DNA of 50,540 nucleotides from Planctomycetota bacterium (GTDB taxonomy: Bacteria > Planctomycetota > Planctomycetia > Pirellulales > PLA5). The DNA lies in assembly GCA_003576845.1 (NCBI GenBank), contig QEVJ01000025.1, forward strand, positions 1 through 50,540, written 5' to 3'. The position numbers were made by a program, and so were the translations under genes. Positions 9,934-18,615 of this stretch are shown here, in pieces (positions within the stretch are counted from its first letter, which is position 1; every line of letters begins with the position of its first letter). The notes below the pieces were generated by a model. The model had not been told where the DNA came from, did no database searches, and saw nothing but the letters and a program-made list of their open reading frames with translations.

Positions 9934-10263
9934 ATGGAAGGTCTTTCGCGAACTTTGACGCAGGAGCGGGCGATCCTCGTGGCGAAGCAGGGCGATCCCA
10001 AGTCGCCGGCGCCGGGGACTTTATTGGCGCGTCAGAAGATTCTGCACGTCGAACTGGAAGCCGCCCATAAGCGGGAGCAGATCGTTGCCGCCGGTTTGGG
10101 TTCGACCACGGCGACTGCGATGCTCACGCAGCGGCATCCCGACCAGATTCGGCGGGATATTCGCCGGATCGAGAACGAGCTCATCCGCGTGCAGAGCCGG
10201 CTCCGCGAAATCGACGCGGAAGCGGCGGCGGATGCGGAAAAGGCGGAGGAGGACGAGGAGTAG
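9934..10263 (+). CDS. Small coiled-coil hypothetical protein
   Basis: 109 residues, no recognised family. Two long charged helices can be read: about residues 33-52 (ARQKILHVELEAAHKREQIV) and 70-105 (Arg/Glu-rich, ending in an acidic EKAEEDEE tail). The pattern suggests a cytoplasmic dimeric coiled-coil protein. No signal peptide or membrane segment. ATG 9934 is preceded by a weak purine stretch (AACAGGATA). It converges with rpiB, leaving about 50 bases between the stops. Reading-frame bias matches its neighbours, so I consider it real, but no function can be given. Confidence 0.65.
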   Translation: MEGLSRTLTQERAILVAKQGDPKSPAPGTLLARQKILHVELEAAHKREQIVAAGLGSTTATAMLTQRHPDQIRRDIRRIENELIRVQSRLREIDAEAAADAEKAEEDEE

Positions 10264-10315
10264 GCGATGGCGCGGTTGGGAGACCGTGCCACAACCGACC
10301 GTGGTGCAATGCGCG

Positions 10316-10771
10316 CTATTCGCCGCGGCAGGCTTTGCCTTCGATCTCGTCGATCTTTTGCACGCGGCGGGCGTGGCGGCCGGCCTCGAACTCGGTCGTA
10401 AGCCAAATCTCGACCATCCGGTCGATCAGCTTCTCGCCGAGCATGTCGGCCGAAAGGCACAGGACGTTCAGATCATTGTGCCGCCGGCTCATTTCCGCCG
10501 TCAGGTCGTCGTGGCAAGGCGCCGCGCGCACGCCGGGAAACTTGTTCGCGGCAATGGCCATGCCGATGCCGCTGCCGCAGATGAGGATGCCGCGGTCGCA
10601 TTCGCGCTTGCTCACGCGGCGGGCGACATCGCCGGCGATGTCGGGATAATCGACCGCGTCGATGCTGTGCGTGCCGACGTCTTCGACCTCATGTCCTAGG
10701 CGTTTGAGCAAATCGACGACCTTGCCCTTGACCGTGAAGCCGCGGTGGTCGCTGCCGATGGCGATTTTCAT
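10316..10771 (-). CDS. rpiB: Ribose-5-phosphate isomerase B
   Basis: 151 residues, normal length for RpiB/LacAB enzymes. It interconverts ribulose 5-phosphate and ribose 5-phosphate in the non-oxidative pentose phosphate pathway. Visible signatures are KIAIGSDHRGF at the N-terminus, the anion-hole/catalytic-cysteine segment ILICGSGIGMAIAANK, and RHNDLNVLCLSADMLG. ATG 10771 is preferred over a TTG nine bases upstream because RpiB proteins begin close to the KIAIGSDH strand. It lies downstream of the threonylcarbamoyl-AMP synthase/phosphatase fusion gene on the same strand with about 140 bases between. The same order (ywlC-ywlE-rpiB) is known in Bacillus, which supports a conserved cluster. Confidence 0.95.
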   Translation of the reverse strand: MKIAIGSDHRGFTVKGKVVDLLKRLGHEVEDVGTHSIDAVDYPDIAGDVARRVSKRECDRGILICGSGIGMAIAANKFPGVRAAPCHDDLTAEMSRRHNDLNVLCLSADMLGEKLIDRMVEIWLTTEFEAGRHARRVQKIDEIEGKACRGE

Positions 10772-10913
10772 GGCCGACAATTCTCCGAAAAGCTGCCTTG
10801 CCGTCGCCGATGAGCGCTACGGCAGAGTCTATTTTAGCGCGGTTCGCGTGCGATTCCTATTGGCGGAAACTACGAGCGGGCCGGCCGCGTCGATCGTCGA
10901 AAGATCCTGCCAC

Positions 10914-12035
10914 CTATAAGGAGAGGTCTTCGACGCGAGCGGCAATCGCGGCGTCGAGCTGCTGGGCGCACCTTTCATACACGTCGGCCGAGGCCCCGAT
11001 CGGATCGGCGATGTCGAAGTCGTCCGGCGAAAGGAGCTTGGCGCGGGTCGCGGCGTCGGGCCATTGGGCCTCGATCGCCGAAAGGTGCGAGCGAGTCATT
11101 GCAAAAATGATATCGGCCTGCCGGGCGAGTTGGGCGGAGAGCGGCTGGCTTTCGTGGCGGGAAAGGTCGAGTCCGCGACGAGCGAGCACGGCGACCGCTT
11201 CCGGCGCCGCCTGAGAACCCATCACCGCCGCAATCCCCGCGGACATCACCACGACGCCGTGCTCTTCGAGCTCTTCGTCGCGGCAGCCGACCTTCTCGGC
11301 GATTCGATGGCGGAACAGGACCTCGGCCATTGGGCTGCGGCAGGTGTTCCCCGTGCATACGACGACGATCAGCAAGCTGGCCAGGCGGCGGAGGTTCTTC
11401 TCGGAGACGACGCCTTCGCGGAGGACGCGCAGCTGATTCCCTTCGACGCGGACGACCGACGACGCCTGGCCGTAGCGGCAGGGACCGTCGTCGATGACCA
11501 TCTGGATGTCGTCGCCGAGCGCGGCGATGACCTGCTCGGCGGTGGTCGCGTCCGGCTCGCCGCGACGGTTCGCGCTCGTCAGGGCGAGCGGTCCGGCGAG
11601 CATCCGCAAAACGTCGAGGATGAACCCGTGGGCGGGAACGCGCAACCCGATCGTGCCCCCGGGAACGATGGCCGCGCGGACGGAAGGGGGAAGCTGCTCG
11701 GCGAGGCTCAGCGGACTCGTGCACGGAGCGACGAGGGTAAGCGGGCCGGGCCAACAACGGCGGGCAAGACGCTCGGCCAAGGGCGAAAGGTCTGGGGCGT
11801 AATCGCGGGCATCGTCGAGACTTTTTACCGCCAGAGCCAGCGGTTGGCCCGAAGGACGACCTTTGAGCGCCAGCAAACGCTCGACGCCGCGGACATCGAG
11901 CGCCGACGCCGCGACGCCATAGACCGTTTCGGTTGGGAAGGCGACGATCCGCCCTTCGGCCAGGGCTTGGACGGCACGGTGCACCACGTCTCGCGAATCG
12001 TCGACGTTACGAATGTCGATGACGACCGGCGGCAT
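10914..12035 (-). CDS. Threonylcarbamoyl-AMP synthase fused to low-molecular-weight phosphatase
   Basis: 373 residues, two domains. Residues 1 to about 210 are a TsaC/Sua5/YrdC domain (FPTETVYGVAASA, LKGRPSGQPLALAV, ALTSANRRGEPDA), which makes L-threonylcarbamoyl-AMP for the t6A37 modification of ANN-decoding tRNAs. Residues about 222-373 are a low-molecular-weight phosphatase with the P-loop VCTGNTCRSPMAE (C227, R233) and the general-acid motif ADPIGASADVY (D344). Thr231 in the P-loop matches the residue that gives B. subtilis YwlE its phosphoarginine preference, where tyrosine phosphatases usually carry Ile. Bacillus encodes these functions separately as adjacent ywlC and ywlE next to rpiB, as here. 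The start is ATG 12035, and a good promoter lies about 130 bases upstream. Domain calls are firm; arginine-phosphatase specificity is an inference. Confidence 0.93.
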   Translation of the reverse strand: MPPVVIDIRNVDDSRDVVHRAVQALAEGRIVAFPTETVYGVAASALDVRGVERLLALKGRPSGQPLALAVKSLDDARDYAPDLSPLAERLARRCWPGPLTLVAPCTSPLSLAEQLPPSVRAAIVPGGTIGLRVPAHGFILDVLRMLAGPLALTSANRRGEPDATTAEQVIAALGDDIQMVIDDGPCRYGQASSVVRVEGNQLRVLREGVVSEKNLRRLASLLIVVVCTGNTCRSPMAEVLFRHRIAEKVGCRDEELEEHGVVVMSAGIAAVMGSQAAPEAVAVLARRGLDLSRHESQPLSAQLARQADIIFAMTRSHLSAIEAQWPDAATRAKLLSPDDFDIADPIGASADVYERCAQQLDAAIAARVEDLSL

Positions 12036-12167
12036 GAGTGGGACAGCTTGACGCTGCGAACGCGAGCGAAAGGCGATAGGCCGCGGCTACGGACGTGGGG
12101 CAGGGCGGGATGCGAGGTGTGTTTCGCCCAGGGTGCGCGGCGGACACGATGAGTGACGTAATGCCTT

Positions 12168-12195
12168 ACTATAAGGGACGTTACGCGCGGGTCAA
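12168..12195 (-). promoter_or_regulatory. Possible sigma70-type promoter of the synthase/phosphatase-rpiB unit
   Basis: Minus strand TTGACC (12195-12190) and TATAGT (12173-12168) with a 16-base spacer, each matching consensus in 5 of 6 positions. The leader to the start at 12035 would be about 125 bases. Confidence 0.5.
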
Positions 12196-12328
12196 GGGCC
12201 ACCAAGCGGTTGAATCCCGCCACGCCAAACGCCCGAATGCCGCGGGTTCGTCCCGGCAACCGTCCATAATTGCCGCGACGCTGCGGATTGAAGGTCGGCC
12301 GACATTGCTGTAGGAGTTAAGGAGGCGT

Positions 12329-12348
12329 ACTGTCCACTGCCCACTTAC
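12329..12348. repeat. GTGGGCAGTG-type short repeat, copy 3 (inverted)
   Basis: TACTGTCCACTGCCCACTTA is the reverse complement of the core seen at 2149-2171. It lies about 30 bases before the HD-domain gene. Confidence 0.5.
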
Positions 12349-12376
12349 AGCCCGCGCTCGATTCCCACGTGCCGCC

Positions 12377-13804
12377 ATGCGCGACTTGCACCGCGAAAGC
12401 TTGAGCCACGACCCGATCCACGGGTATATCCCCTTCACGGCCGACCGGGGACTCGAGCCGGGCGAGGTCGCCGAGCGAACGGTGATCGACCATCCGTGGG
12501 TCCAGCGGCTCAGACAGATACACCAGTTGCAAACCGCCTGGTGGGTTTATCCGACGGCCGAGCATACGCGGTTTCAGCACGTGCTGGGCGTGATGCACTT
12601 GGGCAGTCGGGCGGTGGCGGCGCTGTACGACAGTTTGAAGCAAGTTTGCCCCGACGTGCCCAGCCGGGGTTATGTCGAATCGCTCGTGCGAATGGCCGGG
12701 TTGTTGCACGACGTGGGGCACGGGCCGTTCGGACACTTCTTCGACGACCAGTACCTGGCCGACTACGGGCTGAACCACGAGTCGCTGGGAAGCGCGATCA
12801 TTCGCGGTCCGCTCGCGGAACTAATTCGCGGCATTCGGCGGAACCCGAACGGCCGTCTGGAGCCGCACGAAACGCTCGACCCGGTCCAGATCGCGGTGCT
12901 CATCAAGCGGCCGACTCACGCCCATGACGCGGCACGAAGGGACGGCGAACGAGCCGTCAACCCTCCGCGTTGGCTGCAACTCCTGCAAAGTTTGTTCAGC
13001 GGCATCTACACGATCGACAACATGGATTTCGTCCTTCGCGACGCGTACATGTCCGGGTATAGCGGGCGGGCGTTCGATCTCGATCGGTTGCTCAATTACA
13101 GCTTCTTCACCGCCGAGGGATTGGCGATCCACCAGCGGGCCGTCGACGCCCTCGTGCGATTCGTCGGCGTCCGCGCGGAGTTGTTTCGATCGGTTTATTT
13201 TCACCGGACCGTGCGGGCGATCGACCTGTCGCTCAAGGACCTGTTCCGCGAGAGCAAGCAGTTCTTGTTTCCCGGCAATCCGCTGGAAAACCTCGACGCG
13301 TACCTGCGATTCACGGATTGGTCGCTGCTCGTCGACGTAGCGTCGTGGAAGGATTCGCCAGACGAGCGGAAGCGGGCGCTGGGCGTCGCCTGGCAGCGGT
13401 TTTTGCGGCGCGAGATTCCTTGGAAGATGGTCTGCCAGCGGAATCTCGTTTTTGCCGCGAGCGACTCGGAGCGGGGCAGCCTATTCGCGGACGCCGAGCT
13501 GCTCGAACGGGCGTTGCGCAAGGAACTGCCGGCGTCGGTTCGCGACGCGCCCCTGCGGATCGACATCGCCCGGCACGTGCATCGGCCCGACACGCGCGGT
13601 CCGACGGCAGGCTTGAACTACCTGTACGATCCGACGGCGCAACGGGCCCGCCCGCTTTCGACGGACTCGCTTTACCGGCAATTGCCGATCGCGCATCGGA
13701 TTTGCCGCATCTACGCCGAGTCGCTCGACGATACCGATGCGCTCTGTGCGGCTCTGGATCGTCTCCTCGGTCCCGGCGGCAGCGACGATTTGACGAACAT
13801 GTAG
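12377..13804 (+). CDS. HD-superfamily phosphohydrolase (COG1078/SAMHD1-like)
   Basis: 475 residues. The metal-binding HD signature is complete: His in EHTRFQHVLGVMHLG (about H68), the HD doublet in GLLHDVGHGPFGHFF (H111, D112) and a later Asp in TIDNMDFVLRDAYMSG. The arrangement is that of the dGTPase/SAMHD1-like branch, whose members hydrolyse dNTPs or related nucleotides, but single-domain COG1078 proteins are mostly uncharacterised, so the substrate is open. No signal peptide or membrane segment. ATG 12377 is used because HDPIHGYI, typical of the family N-terminus, follows closely. The next gene (proline catabolism) begins about 100 bases downstream on the same strand; a functional link is not evident. 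Confidence 0.88.
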   Translation: MRDLHRESLSHDPIHGYIPFTADRGLEPGEVAERTVIDHPWVQRLRQIHQLQTAWWVYPTAEHTRFQHVLGVMHLGSRAVAALYDSLKQVCPDVPSRGYVESLVRMAGLLHDVGHGPFGHFFDDQYLADYGLNHESLGSAIIRGPLAELIRGIRRNPNGRLEPHETLDPVQIAVLIKRPTHAHDAARRDGERAVNPPRWLQLLQSLFSGIYTIDNMDFVLRDAYMSGYSGRAFDLDRLLNYSFFTAEGLAIHQRAVDALVRFVGVRAELFRSVYFHRTVRAIDLSLKDLFRESKQFLFPGNPLENLDAYLRFTDWSLLVDVASWKDSPDERKRALGVAWQRFLRREIPWKMVCQRNLVFAASDSERGSLFADAELLERALRKELPASVRDAPLRIDIARHVHRPDTRGPTAGLNYLYDPTAQRARPLSTDSLYRQLPIAHRICRIYAESLDDTDALCAALDRLLGPGGSDDLTNM

Positions 13805-13902
13805 CGGCCAAGGTGGCGAGAATGCGTCACGCGCGGATTGCGTGCCGCGGCGCAAGGTGTTTCAATCGTCTGTTGCTCTTCTTACCTTCGCCGACGGCTG
13901 CC

Positions 13903-16900
13903 ATGGACGACTTCACCGATCGCGACCTTGCGGCGATTGCGGGCACGACGCTCGAAGTCGGCCGGGAGATTTTCGACCGCCTGCCGCGCCGCCAGCCCAC
14001 CATTCTCGAGCGCCAGTGGTGGGACGATCGGATCATGGATTGGGCGATGCGCGACGAGTCGGTGAAGGTGCAGATGTTCCGGTTCGTCGACGTGCTGCCG
14101 ATGCTCTCGACGAGTACGGACGTGGTGCAGCACTTGCAGGAGTATTTCGACGAAGTGCGGACGGCACTCCCGTCGGCGGTGCGGTTGGGGATGGCGATGG
14201 CGAAGCCGGGGTCGGTGTTGGGCCGGGCCGTGGCGCTTGCGGCGCGGCGGAATGCGTCGTCGCAAGCGCGGCGGTTCATCGCGGGCACGGACGCCGCCGA
14301 AGTGCTCAAGGCGGCCAAGCGCGAACGGCGGCTGCGACGCGCGTTCACGCTCGACGTGCTCGGCGAAGCAGTGACGAACGACGTGGAAGCGGATCGGTAC
14401 CTCGAAGCGTACAAAAGCCTGATCGAAGACGTGGCCCCGACGGTGAATTCCTGGCCCGAGGAACCGCAAGTCGATCGCGCCGGCATGGAGCCGATTCCGC
14501 GGACGAACGTGTCGATCAAGCTCTCGGCGCTCGATAGCCATTTCGACCCGATCGACCCGGAAGGCGCGACGCGGCGCGTGGGCGAGCGGTTGCGGCTGTT
14601 GCTCCGCGTGGCTCGCGAGCACGGGGCGTTCGTCAACGTCGACATGGAGTCGTACGGCGTCAAGGACCTGACGCTGCACGTGTTCAAGTCGGTGCTCATG
14701 GAAGAGGAGTTTTGCCGCACGCGCGACGTGGGAATCGTGATTCAGTGTTACTTGAAGGACGCCGAGCGCGATCTGGCAGGTTTGCGCGAGTGGGCCGCGC
14801 GGCGAGGAACGCCGGTTTGGGTGCGGCTCGTCAAAGGAGCGTATTGGGACTACGAAACGACGCTGGCCGAGGCGTCGGGCTGGCCCGTGCCCGTGTTTAC
14901 GCAAAAGTGGCGGAGCGACGCGAATTTCGAGCGGCAAACGCGGTTCGTGATGCGAAATCACGAGTATTTGCGGCCGGCGCTGGGGAGCCACAACATTCGG
15001 TCGCTCGCGCACGGCATTGCGACGGCCCGGCATTTGGGTTTGCCGCCCGGGTCGTTCGAGATTCAGATGCTCTATGGCATGGCGGACGCCGAGAAACAGG
15101 CGTTCGTCGATATGGGGCATCGGCTGCGCGTATACATGCCCTACGGCGAGCTGATTCCCGGCATGGCCTATTTGGTCCGCCGGTTGCTCGAAAACACGTC
15201 GAACGATTCGTTCCTGCGGGCGAGCTTTGCCGAACAACTTCCGGTCGAAGAACTGCTCGCCGATCCATTGGCCGGCGCGACGCACTTGCCGCCGAGCGGG
15301 GCGGGACTCGATACCGATGAGGATTCCACGATGAGCGCATCGACCGTGAAGTTCGTCTCGCCCGCGGCGGCTTCGGCGAGTTCGGCGACGTTTCGCAACG
15401 AGCCGCCGACCGATTTCGCGATCGCCAAGAATCGCGAGGCGATGCAGCACGCGCTGGCGGAGATTCGCACGCATCTCGGCCGGCACTATCCGCTATGGAT
15501 CGGCGTCGGGCCGATCGAGACGCTCGGCAAGCTCACGTCGACGAATCCGTCGCGCAAGAGCCAGGTGATCGGCACGACCGGTTCGGCGACGGCCGAGCAC
15601 GTGGCGGTCGCCGTAAAGGCGGCGAAGGCGGCGCTGCCCGGGTGGCTAGCGCTCGGCGCCGCGGGGCGCGCGAAGTTCCTGCGCGACGCGGCGGCGGCGA
15701 TGCGCCGGCGGAGATTCGATCTGGCGGCGTGGATCGTGCTCGAAGCGGGCAAGCCGTGGCGCGAAGCGGACGCCGACGTGGCAGAAGCGATCGACTTTCT
15801 GGAATACTACGCCGCCGGGGCGATTGCGCTCGAACAGGCGCACGGCGTCGACGTGGCGGGCGAGGAGAACCGCTTCGAGTATCTACCGCGGGGCGTGGTC
15901 GGCGTGATCGCGCCGTGGAACTTTCCGCTCGCCATTCTCACCGGCATGACCTCGGCGGCGCTGGCGACCGGCAACACGGTCGTGATGAAGCCGGCCGAGC
16001 AGACCCCGGTCGTCGCCGCAAAGCTGATGGCGATCTTCGCGGAAACCGACTTGCCGGCCGGCGTGCTGAACTACGTGCCCGGCGAAGGTCACGTGGCGGG
16101 GGCGGCGCTGGTCGAGCATCCGGACGTAGCGCTCGTCGCGTTTACCGGTTCGCGCGAGGTCGGTCTGGCGATCAACGCCCGTGCGGCCGAGGTTTCGGCG
16201 CGCGGCGCGGCGCAGGTCAAGCGCGTCATCGCCGAGATGGGCGGGAAGAACGCGATCGTCGTCGACGCCGACGCGGATTTGGACGAAGCGGTCGTCGCCG
16301 TGGCGAAAAGCGCGTTCGGCTACAGTGGGCAGAAGTGCTCAGCCTGCTCGCGGTGCATCGTGCTTGCGCCGGTGTACGATCAGTTTCTCGCCCGGCTCGT
16401 AGAGACCACGCGGAGCATGGTGTTTGGTTCGGCGGAAGAGCCGGCGACGCAGGTCGGGCCGGTGATCGACGAAGAGGCGCTCGCCCGCGTGCACCGCTAT
16501 ATCGAGATCGGCAAGGGCGAAGGGCGGTTGGCGCTTGCGGCCGAGGCGGGGCCGCTCTCCGTGCAAGGGAACTTCGTCGGGCCGCACATCTTTGCCGACG
16601 TTTCGCCGACGGCCCGCATCGCGCAAGAGGAAATCTTTGGTCCGGTGCTCGCGGTGATTCGGGCCGCGAACCTCGACGAGGCGATCCGCATCGCCAACGA
16701 CACGGACTATGCGCTAACGGGCGGAATCTTCTCGCGCAGCCCGGCGAATCTCGACCGCGCGCGGCGGGAGATGCTGGTGGGCAATTTGTATCTCAACCGC
16801 GGCATCACGGGGGCGCTCGTATGCCGGCAGCCGTTCGGCGGGTTCAAGATGTCCGGCATCGGCAGCAAGGCGGGGGGCGCGGATTATCTCATGCAGTTCG

Positions 16901-16974
16901 TCGTGCCGCGGACGATTACGGAGAATACGATGCGGCGCGGTTTCGCGCCGCGGACCGGCGAGGCGGCGGATTGA
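13903..16974 (+). CDS. putA: Bifunctional proline dehydrogenase / P5C dehydrogenase
   Basis: 1,023 residues. The N-terminal half is a flavin-dependent proline dehydrogenase barrel (WVRLVKGAYWDYE near 306, RLRVYMPYGELIPGMAYLVR, RRLLENTSND). The C-terminal half is an aldehyde dehydrogenase that oxidises glutamate semialdehyde to glutamate with NAD: GVIAPWNFPLAI, AFTGSREVG, catalytic Glu in IAEMGGKNA (E778), nucleophile in GYSGQKCSAC (C812), QEEIFGPVLAV. Together they convert proline to glutamate with substrate channelling. There is no N-terminal ribbon-helix-helix DNA-binding domain, so this is not an autoregulating trifunctional PutA. ATG 13903 (MDDFTDRDLAAIAG) is the first plausible start after the preceding gene ends. 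A palindromic repeat lies just after the stop. Confidence 0.95.
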   Translation: MDDFTDRDLAAIAGTTLEVGREIFDRLPRRQPTILERQWWDDRIMDWAMRDESVKVQMFRFVDVLPMLSTSTDVVQHLQEYFDEVRTALPSAVRLGMAMAKPGSVLGRAVALAARRNASSQARRFIAGTDAAEVLKAAKRERRLRRAFTLDVLGEAVTNDVEADRYLEAYKSLIEDVAPTVNSWPEEPQVDRAGMEPIPRTNVSIKLSALDSHFDPIDPEGATRRVGERLRLLLRVAREHGAFVNVDMESYGVKDLTLHVFKSVLMEEEFCRTRDVGIVIQCYLKDAERDLAGLREWAARRGTPVWVRLVKGAYWDYETTLAEASGWPVPVFTQKWRSDANFERQTRFVMRNHEYLRPALGSHNIRSLAHGIATARHLGLPPGSFEIQMLYGMADAEKQAFVDMGHRLRVYMPYGELIPGMAYLVRRLLENTSNDSFLRASFAEQLPVEELLADPLAGATHLPPSGAGLDTDEDSTMSASTVKFVSPAAASASSATFRNEPPTDFAIAKNREAMQHALAEIRTHLGRHYPLWIGVGPIETLGKLTSTNPSRKSQVIGTTGSATAEHVAVAVKAAKAALPGWLALGAAGRAKFLRDAAAAMRRRRFDLAAWIVLEAGKPWREADADVAEAIDFLEYYAAGAIALEQAHGVDVAGEENRFEYLPRGVVGVIAPWNFPLAILTGMTSAALATGNTVVMKPAEQTPVVAAKLMAIFAETDLPAGVLNYVPGEGHVAGAALVEHPDVALVAFTGSREVGLAINARAAEVSARGAAQVKRVIAEMGGKNAIVVDADADLDEAVVAVAKSAFGYSGQKCSACSRCIVLAPVYDQFLARLVETTRSMVFGSAEEPATQVGPVIDEEALARVHRYIEIGKGEGRLALAAEAGPLSVQGNFVGPHIFADVSPTARIAQEEIFGPVLAVIRAANLDEAIRIANDTDYALTGGIFSRSPANLDRARREMLVGNLYLNRGITGALVCRQPFGGFKMSGIGSKAGGADYLMQFVVPRTITENTMRRGFAPRTGEAAD

Positions 16975-16992
16975 AGTAATCTTCGTCCGCCG

Positions 16993-17075
16993 ATGAACCG
17001 CAAAGACGCAGAGGGGTGATGGGCAGAGCCAATTCAAGAAGATTTCCGCTGCGTCTTTGCACCTATGCGGTTCAT
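16993..17075. repeat. Palindromic repeat, GAACCGCAAAGACGCAG family
   Basis: ATGAACCGCAAAGACGCAG (16993-17011) is mirrored by a right arm at 17049-17075 that carries an 8-base insertion. It sits between the convergent putA and PP2C genes and could end transcription from both sides. A related half-site lies at 30420-30447. Confidence 0.7.
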
Positions 17076-17133
17076 TGGGAAGCTGGTTGCGGCGAATGGC
17101 TGTCTGCGCTCTCGCTATCGCATCCGCTTCGCC

Positions 17134-18387
17134 TCACTTGCTCTGGTGCCGCAGCTCGTTCATTAGAAAACTGATCGCGCGGCAGTAGGCTTTGACGGCG
17201 GTCGTGTAGTTCTTTTCGGAGGTGGCGGCTTCGGCGTCGTGGATGTCGGCCTCGAACCGGCTCCAATCGACCGACCACCGCTGTTCGTTGGCGGCGTCGC
17301 GGAGTTGGACCGCGAGCTTGGAGAGGTCGGCGACCATCCGGCTGTTGGCGGTGCATTGCCGCGACGTGTGCGGGCCTTTGCCGTAGCGGCCCTGAGCGGT
17401 CGTGCGACGCGACGGCGACGCGGGCATGGGTTTGGCGAGCAGCGCAAATAAACCGAAGAGCACCGTTCCGGCCGCGCCGCCGAGTAACAGCGGCAGCGAT
17501 GCCTGGGCGATGAGCGCGCCGCACGTGGCCGCGGCGGAAGCGGCCGCGAGCATCCAGAACAAGTTCCGAAACGTTCCTCCCGAGGCGCCGTCGCCGCGGA
17601 CCTCGACTTCGTTTTGCTTGCCGACGTACTCGCTGCCGTTGATTTTGGCGATGAGGACGGTGATGTTGTCCGGCCCGCCGCGGAGATTCGCCAGATCGAC
17701 CAGCACGCGGGCGGCTTCTTCCGGCGGCAAGCACTCGAGGATCACGCCGATCTCGTCGTCCTTGACTTCGCCGGTGAGCCCGTCGCTGCACAATAGGAAC
17801 GTGTCGCCGACTTCGAGCGGGAAGGGGCCTTCGAGATCGACCTCGACGCTCGGGTTCGGGCCAAGCGAGCGGGTGATGATGTTCTTGGGCAGGTGGATCG
17901 TATCGGCGTCTTGAAAGTCGCCGGCCGCTTGCAGTTCCCACACGAGGCTGTGGTCGAACGAGAGCTGTTCGAGCTTGCCCTTGCGAAGGCGATACACGCG
18001 GCTGTCGCCGACGTGGGCGACGACGGCGCCTTCGGGCAGGAGGGCCAAGGCCGAGCAGGTCGTGCCCATGCCCTTGAATTCGAGGTTCGATTCGCCGCGT
18101 TCGTGGATTTGGGCGTTGAGTTCGCGGACGGATGCCCGCAGGGCTTCGGCGGGGGGCAATTGCCGCTCTTTGAAGTATTTGAGCGGGATTCCGTCGGCGG
18201 CCATCTTGCTGGCGAGTTCGCCGGCCGCGTGCGCGCCCATGCCGTCGGCGACGAGAAACAAGTGTCCGCGCTCGCGCCACTCGCCGTTGTCGCCGGCGAT
18301 GACGACCGCGTGGTTGTCTTGATTGCTCGACCGCCGCATGCCGACGTCGGTTACGGCAGCGTGTTGTAGGGCGTTGTTGGCGGCCAC
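17134..18387 (-). CDS. PP2C-family Ser/Thr protein phosphatase with C-terminal membrane segments
   Basis: 417 residues. The N-terminal 240 residues are a metal-dependent PPM phosphatase domain: TDVGMRRSSNQD, FLVADGMGAHAAGELAS, GTTCSALAL, VAHVGDSRVYRLR, TFLLCSDGLTGEV, GGPDNITVLIA. It removes phosphate from Ser/Thr and would oppose Hanks-type kinases. Two adjacent hydrophobic stretches follow (about 258-300), then a C-terminal helical region of about 110 residues ending in KAYCRAISFLMNELRHQ, which recalls a degenerate TPR-like hairpin. I used GTG 18387 because the conserved N-terminal strand of the domain begins within ten residues; the first ATG (codon 17) would cut into it. A kinase lies in the same window but 15 kb away. 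Confidence 0.9.
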   Translation of the reverse strand: MAANNALQHAAVTDVGMRRSSNQDNHAVVIAGDNGEWRERGHLFLVADGMGAHAAGELASKMAADGIPLKYFKERQLPPAEALRASVRELNAQIHERGESNLEFKGMGTTCSALALLPEGAVVAHVGDSRVYRLRKGKLEQLSFDHSLVWELQAAGDFQDADTIHLPKNIITRSLGPNPSVEVDLEGPFPLEVGDTFLLCSDGLTGEVKDDEIGVILECLPPEEAARVLVDLANLRGGPDNITVLIAKINGSEYVGKQNEVEVRGDGASGGTFRNLFWMLAAASAAATCGALIAQASLPLLLGGAAGTVLFGLFALLAKPMPASPSRRTTAQGRYGKGPHTSRQCTANSRMVADLSKLAVQLRDAANEQRWSVDWSRFEADIHDAEAATSEKNYTTAVKAYCRAISFLMNELRHQSK

Positions 18388-18615
18388 GCTCGGTTCCGCG
18401 AAAGCGACGGGAGGCTGGGCTGGATATTGAGTGAATTGCCGAGTTCGTGCGAATGCCGACCGGAACTGTATTCTAACGCGCGGCGCGGCGGCATCCTACC
18501 CAGGGTGGATTGGACGGGGACATCATAGCCGCTTCCGCCGACCTTCGACGAAGCCGAGAGGGCAACCCCCGGCTATCGGCCCGTGGAATACGGATCGGAA
18601 GACCGGCGACTTCCG

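Larger units (their letters stand above)
12036..12376. other. Divergent intergenic region with promoter and repeat
   Basis: 341 bases between the divergent synthase/phosphatase gene and the HD-domain gene. It holds a possible promoter for the minus-strand gene and a short repeat at 12329-12348. No coding region was recognised. Confidence 0.6.

Noticed and set aside
13318-13902. An N-terminal extension of the proline dehydrogenase frame into the HD-domain gene
   Set aside because: The extension would overlap the HD gene by almost 490 bases and encode an Arg/Ala-rich chain without homology; ATG 13903 begins at the family N-terminus.
17134-18387. The PP2C gene as direct partner of the kinase at the left end
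   Set aside because: They are 15 kb apart with unrelated genes between; planctomycetes have many such kinases, so no pairing can be claimed.
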